Counted from the first letter of the stretch, positions 1-9,321 are shown. The stretch is DNA of 64,000 bases from JADHMP01 sp964386915 (GCA_964386915.1 CAYLUQ010000007.1:1-64000), one strand, 5' to 3'. Translations and numbers: made by a program. Notes: generated from the letters alone by a model not told the origin.

Positions 1-66
1 AGCTCAGCCGGTTAGAGCGTCGGATTCATAACCCGGAGGTCGCGAGTTCAAGTCTCGCTCTCGCTA
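1..66 (+). tRNA. tRNA-Met (CAT), 5' end missing
   Basis: The window opens inside a tRNA. The D-arm (AGCTCAG...GAGC), an anticodon loop TTCATAA with anticodon CAT, the T-arm GCGAG-TTCAAGT-CTCGC and the 3' acceptor strand TCTCGCT plus discriminator A are visible. About the first eight bases lie upstream of the window. The anticodon arm lacks the three consecutive G-C pairs expected of an initiator tRNA, so elongator Met is more likely than initiator; a CAT tRNA modified to read AUA (Ile) cannot be excluded. No CCA is encoded. Confidence 0.93.
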
Positions 67-67
67 C

Positions 68-105
68 AAAAAAAAGACTTCACCACCCTGTGAGGTCTTT
101 TTTTT
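68..105 (+). terminator. Rho-independent terminator after the tRNA
   Basis: An A-tract and GACTTCAC pair with GTGAGGTC and a following run of eight T's. It directly follows the tRNA. Because the hairpin is flanked by A's on one side and T's on the other, it could also stop the convergent minus-strand monooxygenase gene. Confidence 0.85.
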
Positions 106-129
106 AGTTCATTTTTGAAGAATAGGGCC

Positions 130-1158
130 TTATTGAGGAATTCTTTTATTCATGATGCTAAACCAAAGCGGCGGCACAAGGGCAATTAAAATGGACGTGG
201 GATAGCCAAAGGGCAATTGTGGACTTTCCTCCCTATTTTCTAGCAACTGATATTTTTTGGAAGCCTTATAGTGGTGATCGCTATGACGGGTAAGTTCATA
301 AAGCACAATGCGTCCAACCAAGTGATTGGAATTCCAGGAATGCATAGTACTCACACGTTCATAACGCCCGCTTTCTTTTTTATGACGAACTAGGCCATAG
401 TGCTCAATATAATTGGTAGATTCTAAAAGCAAAAAAGAAACTATTGCTACACCTAGTCCATATACTACCAAAAGCCAACCTCCCCAAACAAAAAGAAGCA
501 CCAAATAGCCCAACTGAAATACCGCATACCAAAGCATGTCATTATAAATGGATAAAAAAGAACGTTGTTGACTTTTTAACAAACGAATTTGAATGCGCCA
601 TGCACTTATGATTTGCCCCCAAACAGACGTCAACCAAAAAGCATAGACCCCTTGATTTTGTTTTGCGGTAACAGGATCTTTGGGTGTGCCTACATGAAGA
701 TGATGACCGTAGTTGTGTTCAATAAAAAAATGCATATAGAGGGCCGGGAGCAAAAGCGTCTTTCCCATGAGCTGTTCAATTTTAGTTTTTCGATGCCCTA
801 GTTCGTGGGCCACATTTATGCCATTAGAACCGAGAAAAATTCCAAGCGAAAGAATAAGACCAACCGTTTCAAAAGTCGAAAGATTTTTGGTCATTAGAAT
901 TGTAAAACCCCAAAACAAGCCGCCATAAATGATGGGAAGGTTGAGATAAAGCAAAAAATCAAAAAAGAAGTTTTTCCTGCGCTTCTCCTGTTGTTCAACT
1001 GAATATTGTTCGTTTACCTCTGGCAAGAGTAATTCCAAAACTGGAATCATAACAAAGGCAACAATAAAGGCCATGTAGGAATATACTCCTAAATAAGATA
1101 GAGCAATAAAAGTTCCCAGGGGAATTGAGTAGGCAAATAGGTATTTTAGGTCTTTCAT
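130..1158 (-). CDS. alkB: AlkB-type membrane di-iron monooxygenase (alkane 1-monooxygenase family)
   Basis: This is an integral-membrane di-iron hydroxylase of about 342 residues that would insert oxygen into a terminal C-H bond of an alkane or similar hydrophobic substrate. The family histidine boxes are all present: HELGHR (118-123), HNYGHH (148-153), NYIEHYG (249-255) and RHSDHH (291-296), set among several hydrophobic segments. I chose the ATG giving MKDLK; an ATG three codons upstream (1167) is also possible. The length is shorter than the roughly 400 residues of the Pseudomonas enzyme. No rubredoxin or rubredoxin reductase lies nearby, so its electron donor must be encoded elsewhere. 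The substrate (alkane, xylene or fatty acid) cannot be told from sequence alone. Confidence 0.88.
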   Translation of the reverse strand: MKDLKYLFAYSIPLGTFIALSYLGVYSYMAFIVAFVMIPVLELLLPEVNEQYSVEQQEKRRKNFFFDFLLYLNLPIIYGGLFWGFTILMTKNLSTFETVGLILSLGIFLGSNGINVAHELGHRKTKIEQLMGKTLLLPALYMHFFIEHNYGHHLHVGTPKDPVTAKQNQGVYAFWLTSVWGQIISAWRIQIRLLKSQQRSFLSIYNDMLWYAVFQLGYLVLLFVWGGWLLVVYGLGVAIVSFLLLESTNYIEHYGLVRHKKESGRYERVSTMHSWNSNHLVGRIVLYELTRHSDHHYKASKKYQLLENREESPQLPFGYPTSILIALVPPLWFSIMNKRIPQ

Positions 1159-1292
1159 AATGGTCATTTTCAATACTACACGAAATAAAGTTAAAATAAT
1201 TATACAAAACTGATCTACAAATCATTAGAAATTAATTGTTGATACCAACAAACATTTTTGCTTTGATTGAAAAAGGAAAAAAATTAATTTTT

Positions 1293-2153
1293 TTAAGCCT
1301 TGGTTTGGTTGAGCTTTTGCAAAGCCAAATACCGTATGTTTAAAATTAAACCTAGAATGATTAATAAAGTACCCAGTAAATGAAAAAAGTGATAGGATTC
1401 TTGGAAGTAAAACACCCCTATGCTTAAAGTAAATACGACTTCTACATATTTAAATGGAGCAATTTGAGCAGCAGGGCCACTTTGAAAAGCCCGCGTCATA
1501 AAAATTTGACCAAAATAGCCCACCACACCCAACAAGAGTAATTGAGGGGTGTCTTTAATTTGAAGTGGAACTCCATAAAACAAACTTCCAATGCCCCCTA
1601 GTGCAGTAGCAATTAGCATAAAATAAAAAACCACCACTAAAGGATGATCTCCAGTGCCAATTTTAGAGAGAAGCAAATAGACACCAGCTGAAAAAAGAGC
1701 CGAAAAAAGTACTACTATAACCCCAAAAAGATCGGCTGTTGGGTCGAATCCTTTAATCAAATAGACCCCTAAAAAGGCCAATCCAAAAAAGAACCACTGA
1801 GGGGGTAACAAGGCTTTTTTAAAGAGCACAACGGATAAAAGTGCTACAAAAAGGGGAGCTAAGTAGCGTAATGTTACGGCACTTCCAATTGTCATATAGT
1901 GCACACCCAAAAAAAACAAAAACATAGAAGTGGTGCCTACTACCCCTCGAGCAATGAGCAACCCCTTTTGATGTCCCCAAAAAGAAAGTTGCTTTTTTTG
2001 CAAAAGGAACACCACTATGCAGAGAGTGCCTAAGGCTCTAAAAAAAACCAATTGAAAAACATGATAGTGAACCAATGATTTTATGAGGGCATTCATCACC
2101 GCAAAAGACAAGGTGCTAAATAACATAAAACGAATAGCGTCTCGGTATTTCAA
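1293..2153 (-). CDS. EamA/DMT-superfamily permease
   Basis: A roughly 286-residue protein made almost entirely of about ten hydrophobic helices in two repeats, as expected for two EamA domains of the drug/metabolite transporter superfamily. It would move a small metabolite across the inner membrane; the substrate is not predictable. The frame begins with TTG at 2153, giving a polar MKYRDAIRF stretch ahead of helix 1. An ATG at 2126 is the alternative and would leave almost no cytoplasmic lead. It is divergent from the TauE-like gene, and the two 5' regions are only about 90 bases apart. Confidence 0.82.
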   Translation of the reverse strand: MKYRDAIRFMLFSTLSFAVMNALIKSLVHYHVFQLVFFRALGTLCIVVFLLQKKQLSFWGHQKGLLIARGVVGTTSMFLFFLGVHYMTIGSAVTLRYLAPLFVALLSVVLFKKALLPPQWFFFGLAFLGVYLIKGFDPTADLFGVIVVLFSALFSAGVYLLLSKIGTGDHPLVVVFYFMLIATALGGIGSLFYGVPLQIKDTPQLLLLGVVGYFGQIFMTRAFQSGPAAQIAPFKYVEVVFTLSIGVFYFQESYHFFHLLGTLLIILGLILNIRYLALQKLNQTKA

Positions 2154-2225
2154 AAAATTATTTTTTTACAAAGATGCACAATTTCAATGGGCTAATACAT
2201 CTACTGTGGTTTTGCAGATTAGACC

Positions 2226-2233
2226 TATCTTTG
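2226..2233 (+). promoter_or_regulatory. Promoter -7 element for the TauE-like gene
   Basis: TATCTTTG matches the Bacteroidota sigma-A -7 consensus TAnnTTTG exactly. It lies only eight bases before the ATG at 2242, so transcription would begin within a few bases of the start codon. I see no TTG at the usual -33 spacing. Confidence 0.55.
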
Positions 2234-2241
2234 CCCCCATC

Positions 2242-2991
2242 ATGTTGGCAGAAATTCCTTTTTTTAGTTATGCTTTTCTTTTGGCAGCAGGAAGTGCTTT
2301 GCTCCTTGGGATTTCCAAAGCGGGCATTAAAGGAATAGCCGCCCTCATTGTAACCGGCTTAGCCTTGGTCTATGGGGCTAAAAATTCCACTGGCATCATG
2401 ATGCCCTTACTCATTGGTGGAGATATATTGGCCGTTTCCTATTATCAAAGACACGTGAAATGGGTTTATATTAAAAAACTACTCCCCTGGATGGTGTTTG
2501 GTGTTTTACTAGGGGTTTTGGGCGGAAACGCCATTTCAGAGAAGACCTTTACCTACAGCATGGTTGTGATTATCATAGGTAGCACTTTTATGATGTATTA
2601 TTGGGAACAACAGAAAACACAAAAGGTTCCTAGTCATTGGTCTTTTTCTGGCTTAATGGGGGTTTTAGCAGGATTCACCACCATGGTAGGCAATTTGGCA
2701 GGTGCGTTTGCCAATATTTACTTCTTAGCCATGCGTTTGCCAAAAAATGAATTTATTGGCACAGCAGCTTGGCTTTTTTTTATAATCAATGTGTTTAAGG
2801 TGCCCTTCCATGTTTTGGTTTGGGAAACCATCAATTGGTCCTCTTTAAAAATAAGCGCCACCCTACTTCCATTTGTAGTGCTGGGTTTTGTTTTGGGTGT
2901 TCAAATTGTTAAAAAAATAGAAAACGACAACTACCGCAAACTCATCTTATTGTTTACTGCCTTAGGTGGAGTAGCTATTTTATTTAAATAG
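2242..2991 (+). CDS. TauE/SafE-family membrane protein (sulfite exporter-like)
   Basis: A 249-residue polytopic membrane protein of the TauE/SafE (DUF81) family, associated with export or uptake of sulfite and organosulfonates. It shows about eight hydrophobic helices and the glycine-rich repeats typical of the family (for example GISKAGIKGIAAL near residue 25 and GVLAGFTTMVGNLAGAF in the second half). The open frame extends upstream to 2083, but ATG 2242 is chosen because the upstream part is charged and non-hydrophobic, and because the -7 element sits just before 2242. The 3' end overlaps the end of cutC by 8 bases (convergent). Confidence 0.83.
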   Translation: MLAEIPFFSYAFLLAAGSALLLGISKAGIKGIAALIVTGLALVYGAKNSTGIMMPLLIGGDILAVSYYQRHVKWVYIKKLLPWMVFGVLLGVLGGNAISEKTFTYSMVVIIIGSTFMMYYWEQQKTQKVPSHWSFSGLMGVLAGFTTMVGNLAGAFANIYFLAMRLPKNEFIGTAAWLFFIINVFKVPFHVLVWETINWSSLKISATLLPFVVLGFVLGVQIVKKIENDNYRKLILLFTALGGVAILFK

Positions 2992-3712
2992 TTGAACTGC
3001 GAAGTGAATTAATGATCTCTTTTAAAACTGTTTCGTCTGAGTGTCCAAAAGGTTGTTTTAGAAAAGAGAAATCATCACGTAAGTGGTTGGGCAAGCTGAC
3101 CTTTGTGGTAGGTCGAAACCCTGAAAAATGTAAATGTTGAAATCCTGCTTCTTTAAATTGAAGACAATTTTCAAGAGTCACCCCTCCACCGGGCATTAGG
3201 GCAATTCGGTTTTGGCTTTCTTTAAGCAATTGTGTTAAAAGCGGTAGTCCGGCTAGAGCTGTTTTTTTTTGACCAGAAGTCAAAATGCGATTAAAGCCTA
3301 AATCGATTAAGGTTTCTAAGGTTTGATATGGATCTTTCACTAAATCAAATGCCCGATGAAACGTTATTTCCATAGACCCAGATAAACGCACCATATTGGC
3401 TAACACGGTGTGATTGAGTGCATAGTCTTCAGTTAATGCACCCACCACCACTCCGGCGCAACCCATTTGCTGACATTGTTCAATATCAGCATACATAATC
3501 TCAATTTCTTCATTACTGTAGCAAAAATGACCACTTCTAGGGCGTATGAGTATATGAAGAGGCAAATCAAGCTCCAGGGCTTTTTCAACAAAACCAAATG
3601 AGGGGGTGAGACCACCTAATCCTAATTCTGTGCAAAGCTCCACTCGATTGGCTCCTGCCCTAGCGGCATTTGCTACCGATGATAAAGAAGAAGCGCAAAC
3701 TTCAATTTGCAT
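2984..3712 (-). CDS. cutC: CutC family protein
   Basis: A 242-residue single-domain TIM-barrel protein of the CutC family, named for copper homeostasis in E. coli although its true biochemical role is unsettled. The start MQIEVCASS, the ANRVELC segment near residue 20, HILIRPRSG near 52 and TFHRAFD near 138 are characteristic, and the length matches the family (about 240-250). It is monocistronic and convergent with the TauE-like gene. No copper-responsive site is evident. Confidence 0.88.
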   Translation of the reverse strand: MQIEVCASSLSSVANAARAGANRVELCTELGLGGLTPSFGFVEKALELDLPLHILIRPRSGHFCYSNEEIEIMYADIEQCQQMGCAGVVVGALTEDYALNHTVLANMVRLSGSMEITFHRAFDLVKDPYQTLETLIDLGFNRILTSGQKKTALAGLPLLTQLLKESQNRIALMPGGGVTLENCLQFKEAGFQHLHFSGFRPTTKVSLPNHLRDDFSFLKQPFGHSDETVLKEIINSLRSSTI

Positions 3713-3862
3713 TATCTCTTAATTTTTTACGAATTTACAATTCTAATTCATCTACACATTGCGCATCCAAATATTTCACTTTATATTTAATGGAATTTAG
3801 AAATAACAATCCTTAAAATTAATAGGTTTAAATTTTCCTAGACCTAATAAAAATAAAGTCTT

Positions 3863-5581
3863 ATGCAAATAATTGAAGATCAAAAAACCTATGATGTTAT
3901 AGTTGTGGGATCAGGAGCAGGGGGCGGAATGTCTACCAAAATCCTAGCAGAAGCAGGTTTAAATGTGGCTGTGGTAGAAGCTGGGCCTTTCTTTGATCCA
4001 GCAAATCCAGAACAACAAACCCAATTAAAATGGCCTTATGAATCACCAAGACGGGGAGCTGGAACCACCCGAGCTTTTGGTGAGTTTGATATGGCCTATG
4101 GCGGTTGGGAAATTGAAGGAGAACCCTATACCCAAGTTGGCGATACCCAATTTGATTGGTTTCGCTCTCGCATGTTGGGCGGAAGAACCAATCACTGGGG
4201 TCGAATTTCCCTTCGCTTTGGCCCTAGAGATTTCAAAGGCAAAGACCGAGACGGATTAGGAGAAAATTGGCCTATTGGTTATGAAGATGTAAAACCCTAC
4301 TATGACAAAGTAGATAAACTCATTGGGGTTTTTGGCTCAAAAGAAAATATCTATAACGAACCCGATGGCTTTTTCTTACCTCCACCCAAACCCCGTTTAC
4401 ATGAGTTATATTATAAAAAAGGAGCCGAAAAATCAGGCGTTAAAGTAATGCCCTCTAGGCTCTCCATTCTCACCAAACGAATAAACGATGACAGAGGAGT
4501 TTGCTTTTATTGCAACCAATGTAGTCGGTCATGCTCGGTCTATGCCGATTTTTCTGCTGGATCGTGTCTCATTTTTCCAGCTCAAAAATCGAAAGGACAG
4601 GTAGATCTATATGTCAATAGCATGGTGCGTGAAGTGAGTGTGAATGAAGAAGGCAAAGCTACTGGTGTGCTCTTTATTAATAAAGAGGACCGAAAAGAAT
4701 ACAGCCTAAAAGCAAAAGTGGTGGTTCTAGCTGCCTCGGCTTGTAGCACTGCTCGTATTTTACTCAATTCAAAAAGTAAAGCCCACCCCAATGGCTTGGG
4801 CAATAGCAGCAACTTGGTAGGAAAATATGTTCACGATTCCACTGGTTCAGACCGCATGGCTTTTGTTCCAGATTTGATGAATCGTAAAATCTACAACGAA
4901 GACGGTGTGGGGGGCATGCACCTCTACTCCCCTTGGTGGCTTGATAATAAAAACCTCGATTTCCCCAGAGGATATCACATTGAAGTTTGGGGTGGTCTTG
5001 GCATGCCAAGCTATGGTTTTGGATTTAATCCCAACAGCCTTAATGAATATTTGGGACTCAAAGTTGGCGGCTATGGAAACAGTCTCCGCAGTGATGTTAG
5101 AAAATACTACGGCGCTGTGATGGGCATGTCGGGCAGAGGAGAATCCATTGCTAGCATTGATAATTATTGTGAAATTGACCCCACCACGGTAGATGAGTTT
5201 GGAATTCCGGTCTTGCGCTTTAACTATAAATGGTCTGACTATGAACGAAAACAGGCCAAACATATGCACGACACTTTTGAGGAAATCATTCACAATATGG
5301 GTGGCATTGTTCTGGGAGATAAACCCGGGGCAGATCAAGACTATGGACTCCTTAATCCAGGAAGGATTATCCATGAAGTGGGTACTACCAGAATGGGATC
5401 CGATCCAAAAAAATCGGTTGTGAACGAATTTGAACAACTACACGATGCCAACAATGTATTTGTGGTAGATGCAGGACCCTTTGTTTCACAAGCCGATAAA
5501 AATCCAACGTGGACTATTTTGGCATTATCATGGAGAACGTCAGAGTATATCATTCAAGAATTAAAAAAGCAAAATATTTAG
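3863..5581 (+). CDS. GMC-family FAD oxidoreductase (gluconate/alcohol dehydrogenase-like large subunit)
   Basis: A 572-residue GMC-fold flavoenzyme that oxidises an alcohol, polyol or sugar. The FAD-binding Rossmann motif GSGAGGG is at 16-22, with an acidic E39 closing the nucleotide fold. The GGRTNHWGR segment (106-114) and the C-terminal HEVGTTRMG and KNPTWT segments carry the usual active-site His and Asn. A cysteine cluster (C214, C217, C220, C224, C235) resembles the iron-sulfur-binding cysteines of FAD-dependent sugar dehydrogenases. No signal peptide is visible. Only 3 bases separate it from the next gene, which encodes the Tat-type small subunit, so the pair is probably exported together. 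The actual substrate is unknown; its place ahead of glpKDF suggests a polyol. Confidence 0.85.
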   Translation: MQIIEDQKTYDVIVVGSGAGGGMSTKILAEAGLNVAVVEAGPFFDPANPEQQTQLKWPYESPRRGAGTTRAFGEFDMAYGGWEIEGEPYTQVGDTQFDWFRSRMLGGRTNHWGRISLRFGPRDFKGKDRDGLGENWPIGYEDVKPYYDKVDKLIGVFGSKENIYNEPDGFFLPPPKPRLHELYYKKGAEKSGVKVMPSRLSILTKRINDDRGVCFYCNQCSRSCSVYADFSAGSCLIFPAQKSKGQVDLYVNSMVREVSVNEEGKATGVLFINKEDRKEYSLKAKVVVLAASACSTARILLNSKSKAHPNGLGNSSNLVGKYVHDSTGSDRMAFVPDLMNRKIYNEDGVGGMHLYSPWWLDNKNLDFPRGYHIEVWGGLGMPSYGFGFNPNSLNEYLGLKVGGYGNSLRSDVRKYYGAVMGMSGRGESIASIDNYCEIDPTTVDEFGIPVLRFNYKWSDYERKQAKHMHDTFEEIIHNMGGIVLGDKPGADQDYGLLNPGRIIHEVGTTRMGSDPKKSVVNEFEQLHDANNVFVVDAGPFVSQADKNPTWTILALSWRTSEYIIQELKKQNI

Positions 5582-5584
5582 ATT

Positions 5585-6280
5585 ATGGACAGAAGAGAAA
5601 GTATTCGTTCCCTATTTTTAGGAAGCATGGCAGGGAGTTTAGCCCTTGAAAGCTGCGTGTCAGCTCCTGCTGAAGACATTAAAGCTTCTGTTTGGAAATA
5701 TCAATACGGAAGAACGCCACAGGAAGCGGCTTATGATGAGAAATTGCTCAGCACTCAGTTTTTTGAAAATTCAGAATTAAACACCATCACCAAATTGGCT
5801 AATCTGATTCTCCCTCCCACAGCAGAAGGGACTATTGAACAAGCTGAAGTACCGCAATTTATTGAGTTTATGGCCAAGGATTTTCCTTCATTGCAAACCA
5901 AAATTAGAGGTGGGCTCATGTGGTTAGACCATCATTGCAACCAACACTACAGCAAGGTGTTTATGAATTGCTCTGAAGACCAACAGCTCGAAACGCTAGA
6001 CAAAATTGCCTATCCAGATCCTAAGGTCAAAGAGCAAAAACAAGAAGTTAATTTCTTTTCACTAATGCGCAATTTGGTGCTCACGGGCTATTTCACCTCA
6101 GAGGTGGGCATAAAAGAATTAGGCTATCAAGGCAATCAACCCAATGTATGGGATGGTGTTCCAAGTGATGTGCTCAAAGAACATGGATTTTCCTATGACG
6201 AATGGGAAGATAAATTTGCCGATCCAGCCCAACGAAATGATACCGCTGTTTGGGATGATGATGGAAATTTAATTTCGTAA
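5585..6280 (+). CDS. Gluconate 2-dehydrogenase subunit 3-family protein (Tat lipoprotein)
   Basis: A 231-residue small subunit of GMC-type membrane dehydrogenases. The N-terminus carries an RRESIR twin-arginine-like motif followed by a hydrophobic stretch and a lipobox LALESC with C24, so it should be exported folded with its partner and lipid-anchored. The body is soluble, with the acidic, aromatic C-terminus common in this family. It does no chemistry itself in known systems, where it acts as chaperone and translocation escort of the flavoprotein. It sits 3 bases after the GMC gene and 22 bases before glpK. No cytochrome c subunit follows, so the electron acceptor is not encoded here. Confidence 0.82.
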   Translation: MDRRESIRSLFLGSMAGSLALESCVSAPAEDIKASVWKYQYGRTPQEAAYDEKLLSTQFFENSELNTITKLANLILPPTAEGTIEQAEVPQFIEFMAKDFPSLQTKIRGGLMWLDHHCNQHYSKVFMNCSEDQQLETLDKIAYPDPKVKEQKQEVNFFSLMRNLVLTGYFTSEVGIKELGYQGNQPNVWDGVPSDVLKEHGFSYDEWEDKFADPAQRNDTAVWDDDGNLIS

Positions 6281-6302
6281 TATGAATTCTTAAGACTAAA
6301 AC

Positions 6303-7781
6303 ATGCAACACTATATTTTAGCCATAGATGCTGGAACAACCAGCTCACGAGCTATTATCTTCAATGAAACAGGGGATACCATTGGAATAGCGCAACACGA
6401 GTTTCCGCAATATTTTCCCAAAGAAGCTTGGGTGGAACACGATGCCAACGAAATTTGGCAAACCCAACTCAAGGCCATAAAAGAGGTTTTGGGCGAACAA
6501 AAAATTACAGCAGAAAACATTGCAGCCATAGGCATCACCAACCAAAGGGAAACAACTATTCTTTGGGATCGAAAAACAGGACAACCCGTTCACAAAGCCA
6601 TTGTTTGGCAAGACCGCAGAACCGCTTTTATTTGCGATCAACTCAAAGCACATGCCCCCACCTTCTACGATAAAACAGGATTGGTTTTAGATGCCTATTT
6701 TTCTGGCACTAAAATTAAATGGATTCTTGATGAGCATCCCGAATTGAGAACAAAAGCAGAAAAGGGAGAATTGGCGTTTGGAACGGTAGACAGTTGGCTG
6801 ATTTGGAACCTAACAGCAGGTGAAGTACACGTCACGGATGTTACCAATGCTAGCAGAACCCTACTGTTCAATATTCACACCCTCGATTGGGACGATGAAC
6901 TTTTAGAAATTTTAGACATTCCAAAAGCCCTACTCCCAAGTGTAGTGTCTTGCTCTGAAAAAGTAGGTGAAACCTCACTCTTGGGAAGTGCCATTCCCAT
7001 TAGTGGTATTGCGGGAGATCAGCAAGCTGCACTTTTTGGACAAATGTGTATTAACGAGGGAGACGTAAAAAATACCTATGGCACAGGCTGCTTTTGCATT
7101 ATGAACACAGGTCAAAAAGCAGTGGCCTCTAAAAACAAAATGCTTACTACTATTGGCTACCAACTTCAAGGTGAGGTGACCTATGCCCTTGAGGGCAGTA
7201 TATTCACTGCAGGAGCGCTCGTGCAATGGTTGCGAGACCAACTGCAAATCATTTCCAAAGCATCTGATATTGAGGCCCTTGCCGCCTCGGTGGAAAATAA
7301 TGGGGGCATCACCTTTGTTCCCGCGCTTTCGGGTTTGGGAGCTCCCTATTGGGATCCAGAAGCAACCGGCACTATTGTGGGTATCACCAGAGGAACTGAA
7401 AAAGGACATATTGCCCGAGCTTCTTTGGAAGCTATTGCCCTACGAACAAGAGATATCATTATCGAAATGGAGAAAGATGCTGCCACAACGTTTAAAAGTT
7501 TAAAGGTAGATGGAGGCGCCTCTAACAATAATTTACTAATGCAAATTCAAGCTGATTTGCTACAAACAGAAGTCATTAGACCTAAAACCACTGAAACTAC
7601 AGCTTTAGGCGCCGCCTTTTTTGCAGGTCTTGCGGTGGGCTATTGGAAACACCTAGATGCCTTAAAAGAAATATGGCAAAAAGACCGCTCGTTCTCTCCG
7701 GCTGATCATCCACAAAATGAAAAAATTCTTAGTCAATGGGCTGCTAGAGTCCCAAAAGCATTAAAAACAGCAAATGAATAG
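6303..7781 (+). CDS. glpK: Glycerol kinase
   Basis: A 492-residue FGGY-family kinase that converts glycerol plus ATP to glycerol 3-phosphate in the cytoplasm. The N-terminal phosphate loop AIDAGTTSSRAI (about 7-18), GITNQRETT (near 80), the IVWQDRR segment (about 100) and the C-terminal adenosine-binding VDGGASNN motif (about 401) are all present, and the length fits. It is the first of the overlapping glpK-glpD-glpF set: its end overlaps glpD by 8 bases. In this class the kinase traps glycerol brought in by GlpF. Confidence 0.97.
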   Translation: MQHYILAIDAGTTSSRAIIFNETGDTIGIAQHEFPQYFPKEAWVEHDANEIWQTQLKAIKEVLGEQKITAENIAAIGITNQRETTILWDRKTGQPVHKAIVWQDRRTAFICDQLKAHAPTFYDKTGLVLDAYFSGTKIKWILDEHPELRTKAEKGELAFGTVDSWLIWNLTAGEVHVTDVTNASRTLLFNIHTLDWDDELLEILDIPKALLPSVVSCSEKVGETSLLGSAIPISGIAGDQQAALFGQMCINEGDVKNTYGTGCFCIMNTGQKAVASKNKMLTTIGYQLQGEVTYALEGSIFTAGALVQWLRDQLQIISKASDIEALAASVENNGGITFVPALSGLGAPYWDPEATGTIVGITRGTEKGHIARASLEAIALRTRDIIIEMEKDAATTFKSLKVDGGASNNNLLMQIQADLLQTEVIRPKTTETTALGAAFFAGLAVGYWKHLDALKEIWQKDRSFSPADHPQNEKILSQWAARVPKALKTANE

Positions 7782-9321
7782 AACAGAAAACCTGGCCTAT
7801 GTCAAAGCGCGTGACAAAGCATGGGACGTGATAGTAGTAGGTGGAGGAGCTTCTGGTTTAGGAACTGCTCTAGATGCTGCTAACAGAGGCTACAAAACCT
7901 TACTCATTGAAAAACATGACTTTGCCAAAGGAACATCTTCAAGAAGTACCAAATTGGTGCATGGAGGAGTTCGCTATCTTCAAAATGGTGATATTTCATT
8001 AGTATTAGAAGCCCTTAAAGAAAGAGGCATAATGAGGAAAAATGCACCCCACCTTGTACAAGATTTAAGCTTTGTGATTCCCTCCTACGATTGGTGGAGT
8101 AGTCCCTTTTATGGGCTAGGTCTGAAAGTATATGATATGATGGCAGGAAAATTGGGATTAGGACCCTCCACTATCATTGGCCGTGAGGAAACCATAGACC
8201 TAATCCCAAACGTAAATAAAGAGGGGCTCAAAGGAGGTGTGATTTATCATGATGGGCAATTTGACGATGCACGAATGGCCATTAGCCTTGGACTTACCGC
8301 CGAAAATGAAGGAGCAACCTTGCTCAACTATGTGGCCTTAAAAGAAATTATTAAAGAGGATGACATCATAGTGGGTCTTGTTGCTGAAGACCAACTCACC
8401 GGAGAATCCTTTAGCCTTAAAACCAAAGTCTTGATCAATGCAACCGGTGTATTTTCTGATCGTGTTATGAAAATGGATTTTCCAGATAGTGCGCCTATGA
8501 TTCGTCCGAGTCAAGGTGTGCACTTAGTATTGGAAAAATCATTCCTCAAAGGACCCTATGCAATCATGGTGCCGCATACATCTGATGGTAGAGTGCTTTT
8601 TGCCGTCCCTTGGAACAATTATGTGGTGGTGGGCACAACAGACACTCCCATGGAGGAGGCCAAAGAAGAACCGATTGCCCTTCAAGAAGAAATTGATTTC
8701 ATTTTGTCAAATGCCAGTGCCTACATGACCAAAAAACCAACCCAAAAAGACGTAAAAAGTATTTTTGCAGGCCTGCGCCCTTTGGCTGCCTCTAATAATA
8801 AAGAAAGTACTAAAGAGGTATCGAGACACCATAAAATTAAAGTGAGTACCAGCGGTTTAGTGAGTGTCTTGGGTGGCAAATGGACCACCTATAGAAAAAT
8901 TGCAGAAGATGCTGTAAACACTGCGGCCATTGTGGGCGGGCTGCCGGAGCGAAAATGCAATACCGTCGAAATGCCCATTAACGGCTATGACTTAAACTCC
9001 GATTGGAAAGATCCGCTTCATGTTTATGGAACTGATATAGAAAATATTAAGGCACTAGACCCAAAAGGGAACGAATCGCTTTCTCCTTTGTTTTATATTT
9101 CTAAAAATCAAATTAAATGGGCCGTTCAAAAAGAAATGGCCATGACCTTAGAAGATATCTTAGCTCGTCGCACACGAGCCCTCTTTTTAGATGCCAAAGA
9201 GGCCCTTAGAATTAGTCCATCGGTGGCTGCCATTATGCAAGAGGCTATGGGGCAAACCAAAGGATGGCAAACAAAACAACTAAAAGAATTTGAACAACTT
9301 GCTAAACATTATATCGTATGA
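7774..9321 (+). CDS. glpD: Glycerol-3-phosphate dehydrogenase, FAD-dependent (GlpD/GlpO type)
   Basis: A 515-residue flavoenzyme that oxidises glycerol 3-phosphate to dihydroxyacetone phosphate. The dinucleotide-binding motif VGGGASGLG is near residue 21, followed by the family signature TKLVHGGVRYL and the C-terminal LGGKWTTYR segment. The homologous enzymes pass electrons to quinone (GlpD) or oxygen (GlpO); no insert diagnostic of an oxidase is obvious, so GlpD is the better name. It overlaps glpK by 8 bases and glpF by 4, which indicates translational coupling. It is likely a peripheral inner-membrane enzyme. Confidence 0.95.
   Translation: MNRTENLAYVKARDKAWDVIVVGGGASGLGTALDAANRGYKTLLIEKHDFAKGTSSRSTKLVHGGVRYLQNGDISLVLEALKERGIMRKNAPHLVQDLSFVIPSYDWWSSPFYGLGLKVYDMMAGKLGLGPSTIIGREETIDLIPNVNKEGLKGGVIYHDGQFDDARMAISLGLTAENEGATLLNYVALKEIIKEDDIIVGLVAEDQLTGESFSLKTKVLINATGVFSDRVMKMDFPDSAPMIRPSQGVHLVLEKSFLKGPYAIMVPHTSDGRVLFAVPWNNYVVVGTTDTPMEEAKEEPIALQEEIDFILSNASAYMTKKPTQKDVKSIFAGLRPLAASNNKESTKEVSRHHKIKVSTSGLVSVLGGKWTTYRKIAEDAVNTAAIVGGLPERKCNTVEMPINGYDLNSDWKDPLHVYGTDIENIKALDPKGNESLSPLFYISKNQIKWAVQKEMAMTLEDILARRTRALFLDAKEALRISPSVAAIMQEAMGQTKGWQTKQLKEFEQLAKHYIV

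Noticed and set aside
2083..2241. N-terminal extension of the TauE-like protein
   Set aside because: It crosses the divergent gene's 5' end and the -7 promoter box; the extra residues are charged and unlike the family.
4847..5437. 196-codon minus-strand frame inside the GMC gene
   Set aside because: It lies wholly antisense to a well-supported flavoenzyme and has no promoter or domain; a shadow of codon bias.
6975..7409. 144-codon minus-strand frame inside glpK
   Set aside because: Antisense to a complete glycerol kinase with all motifs; no independent support.
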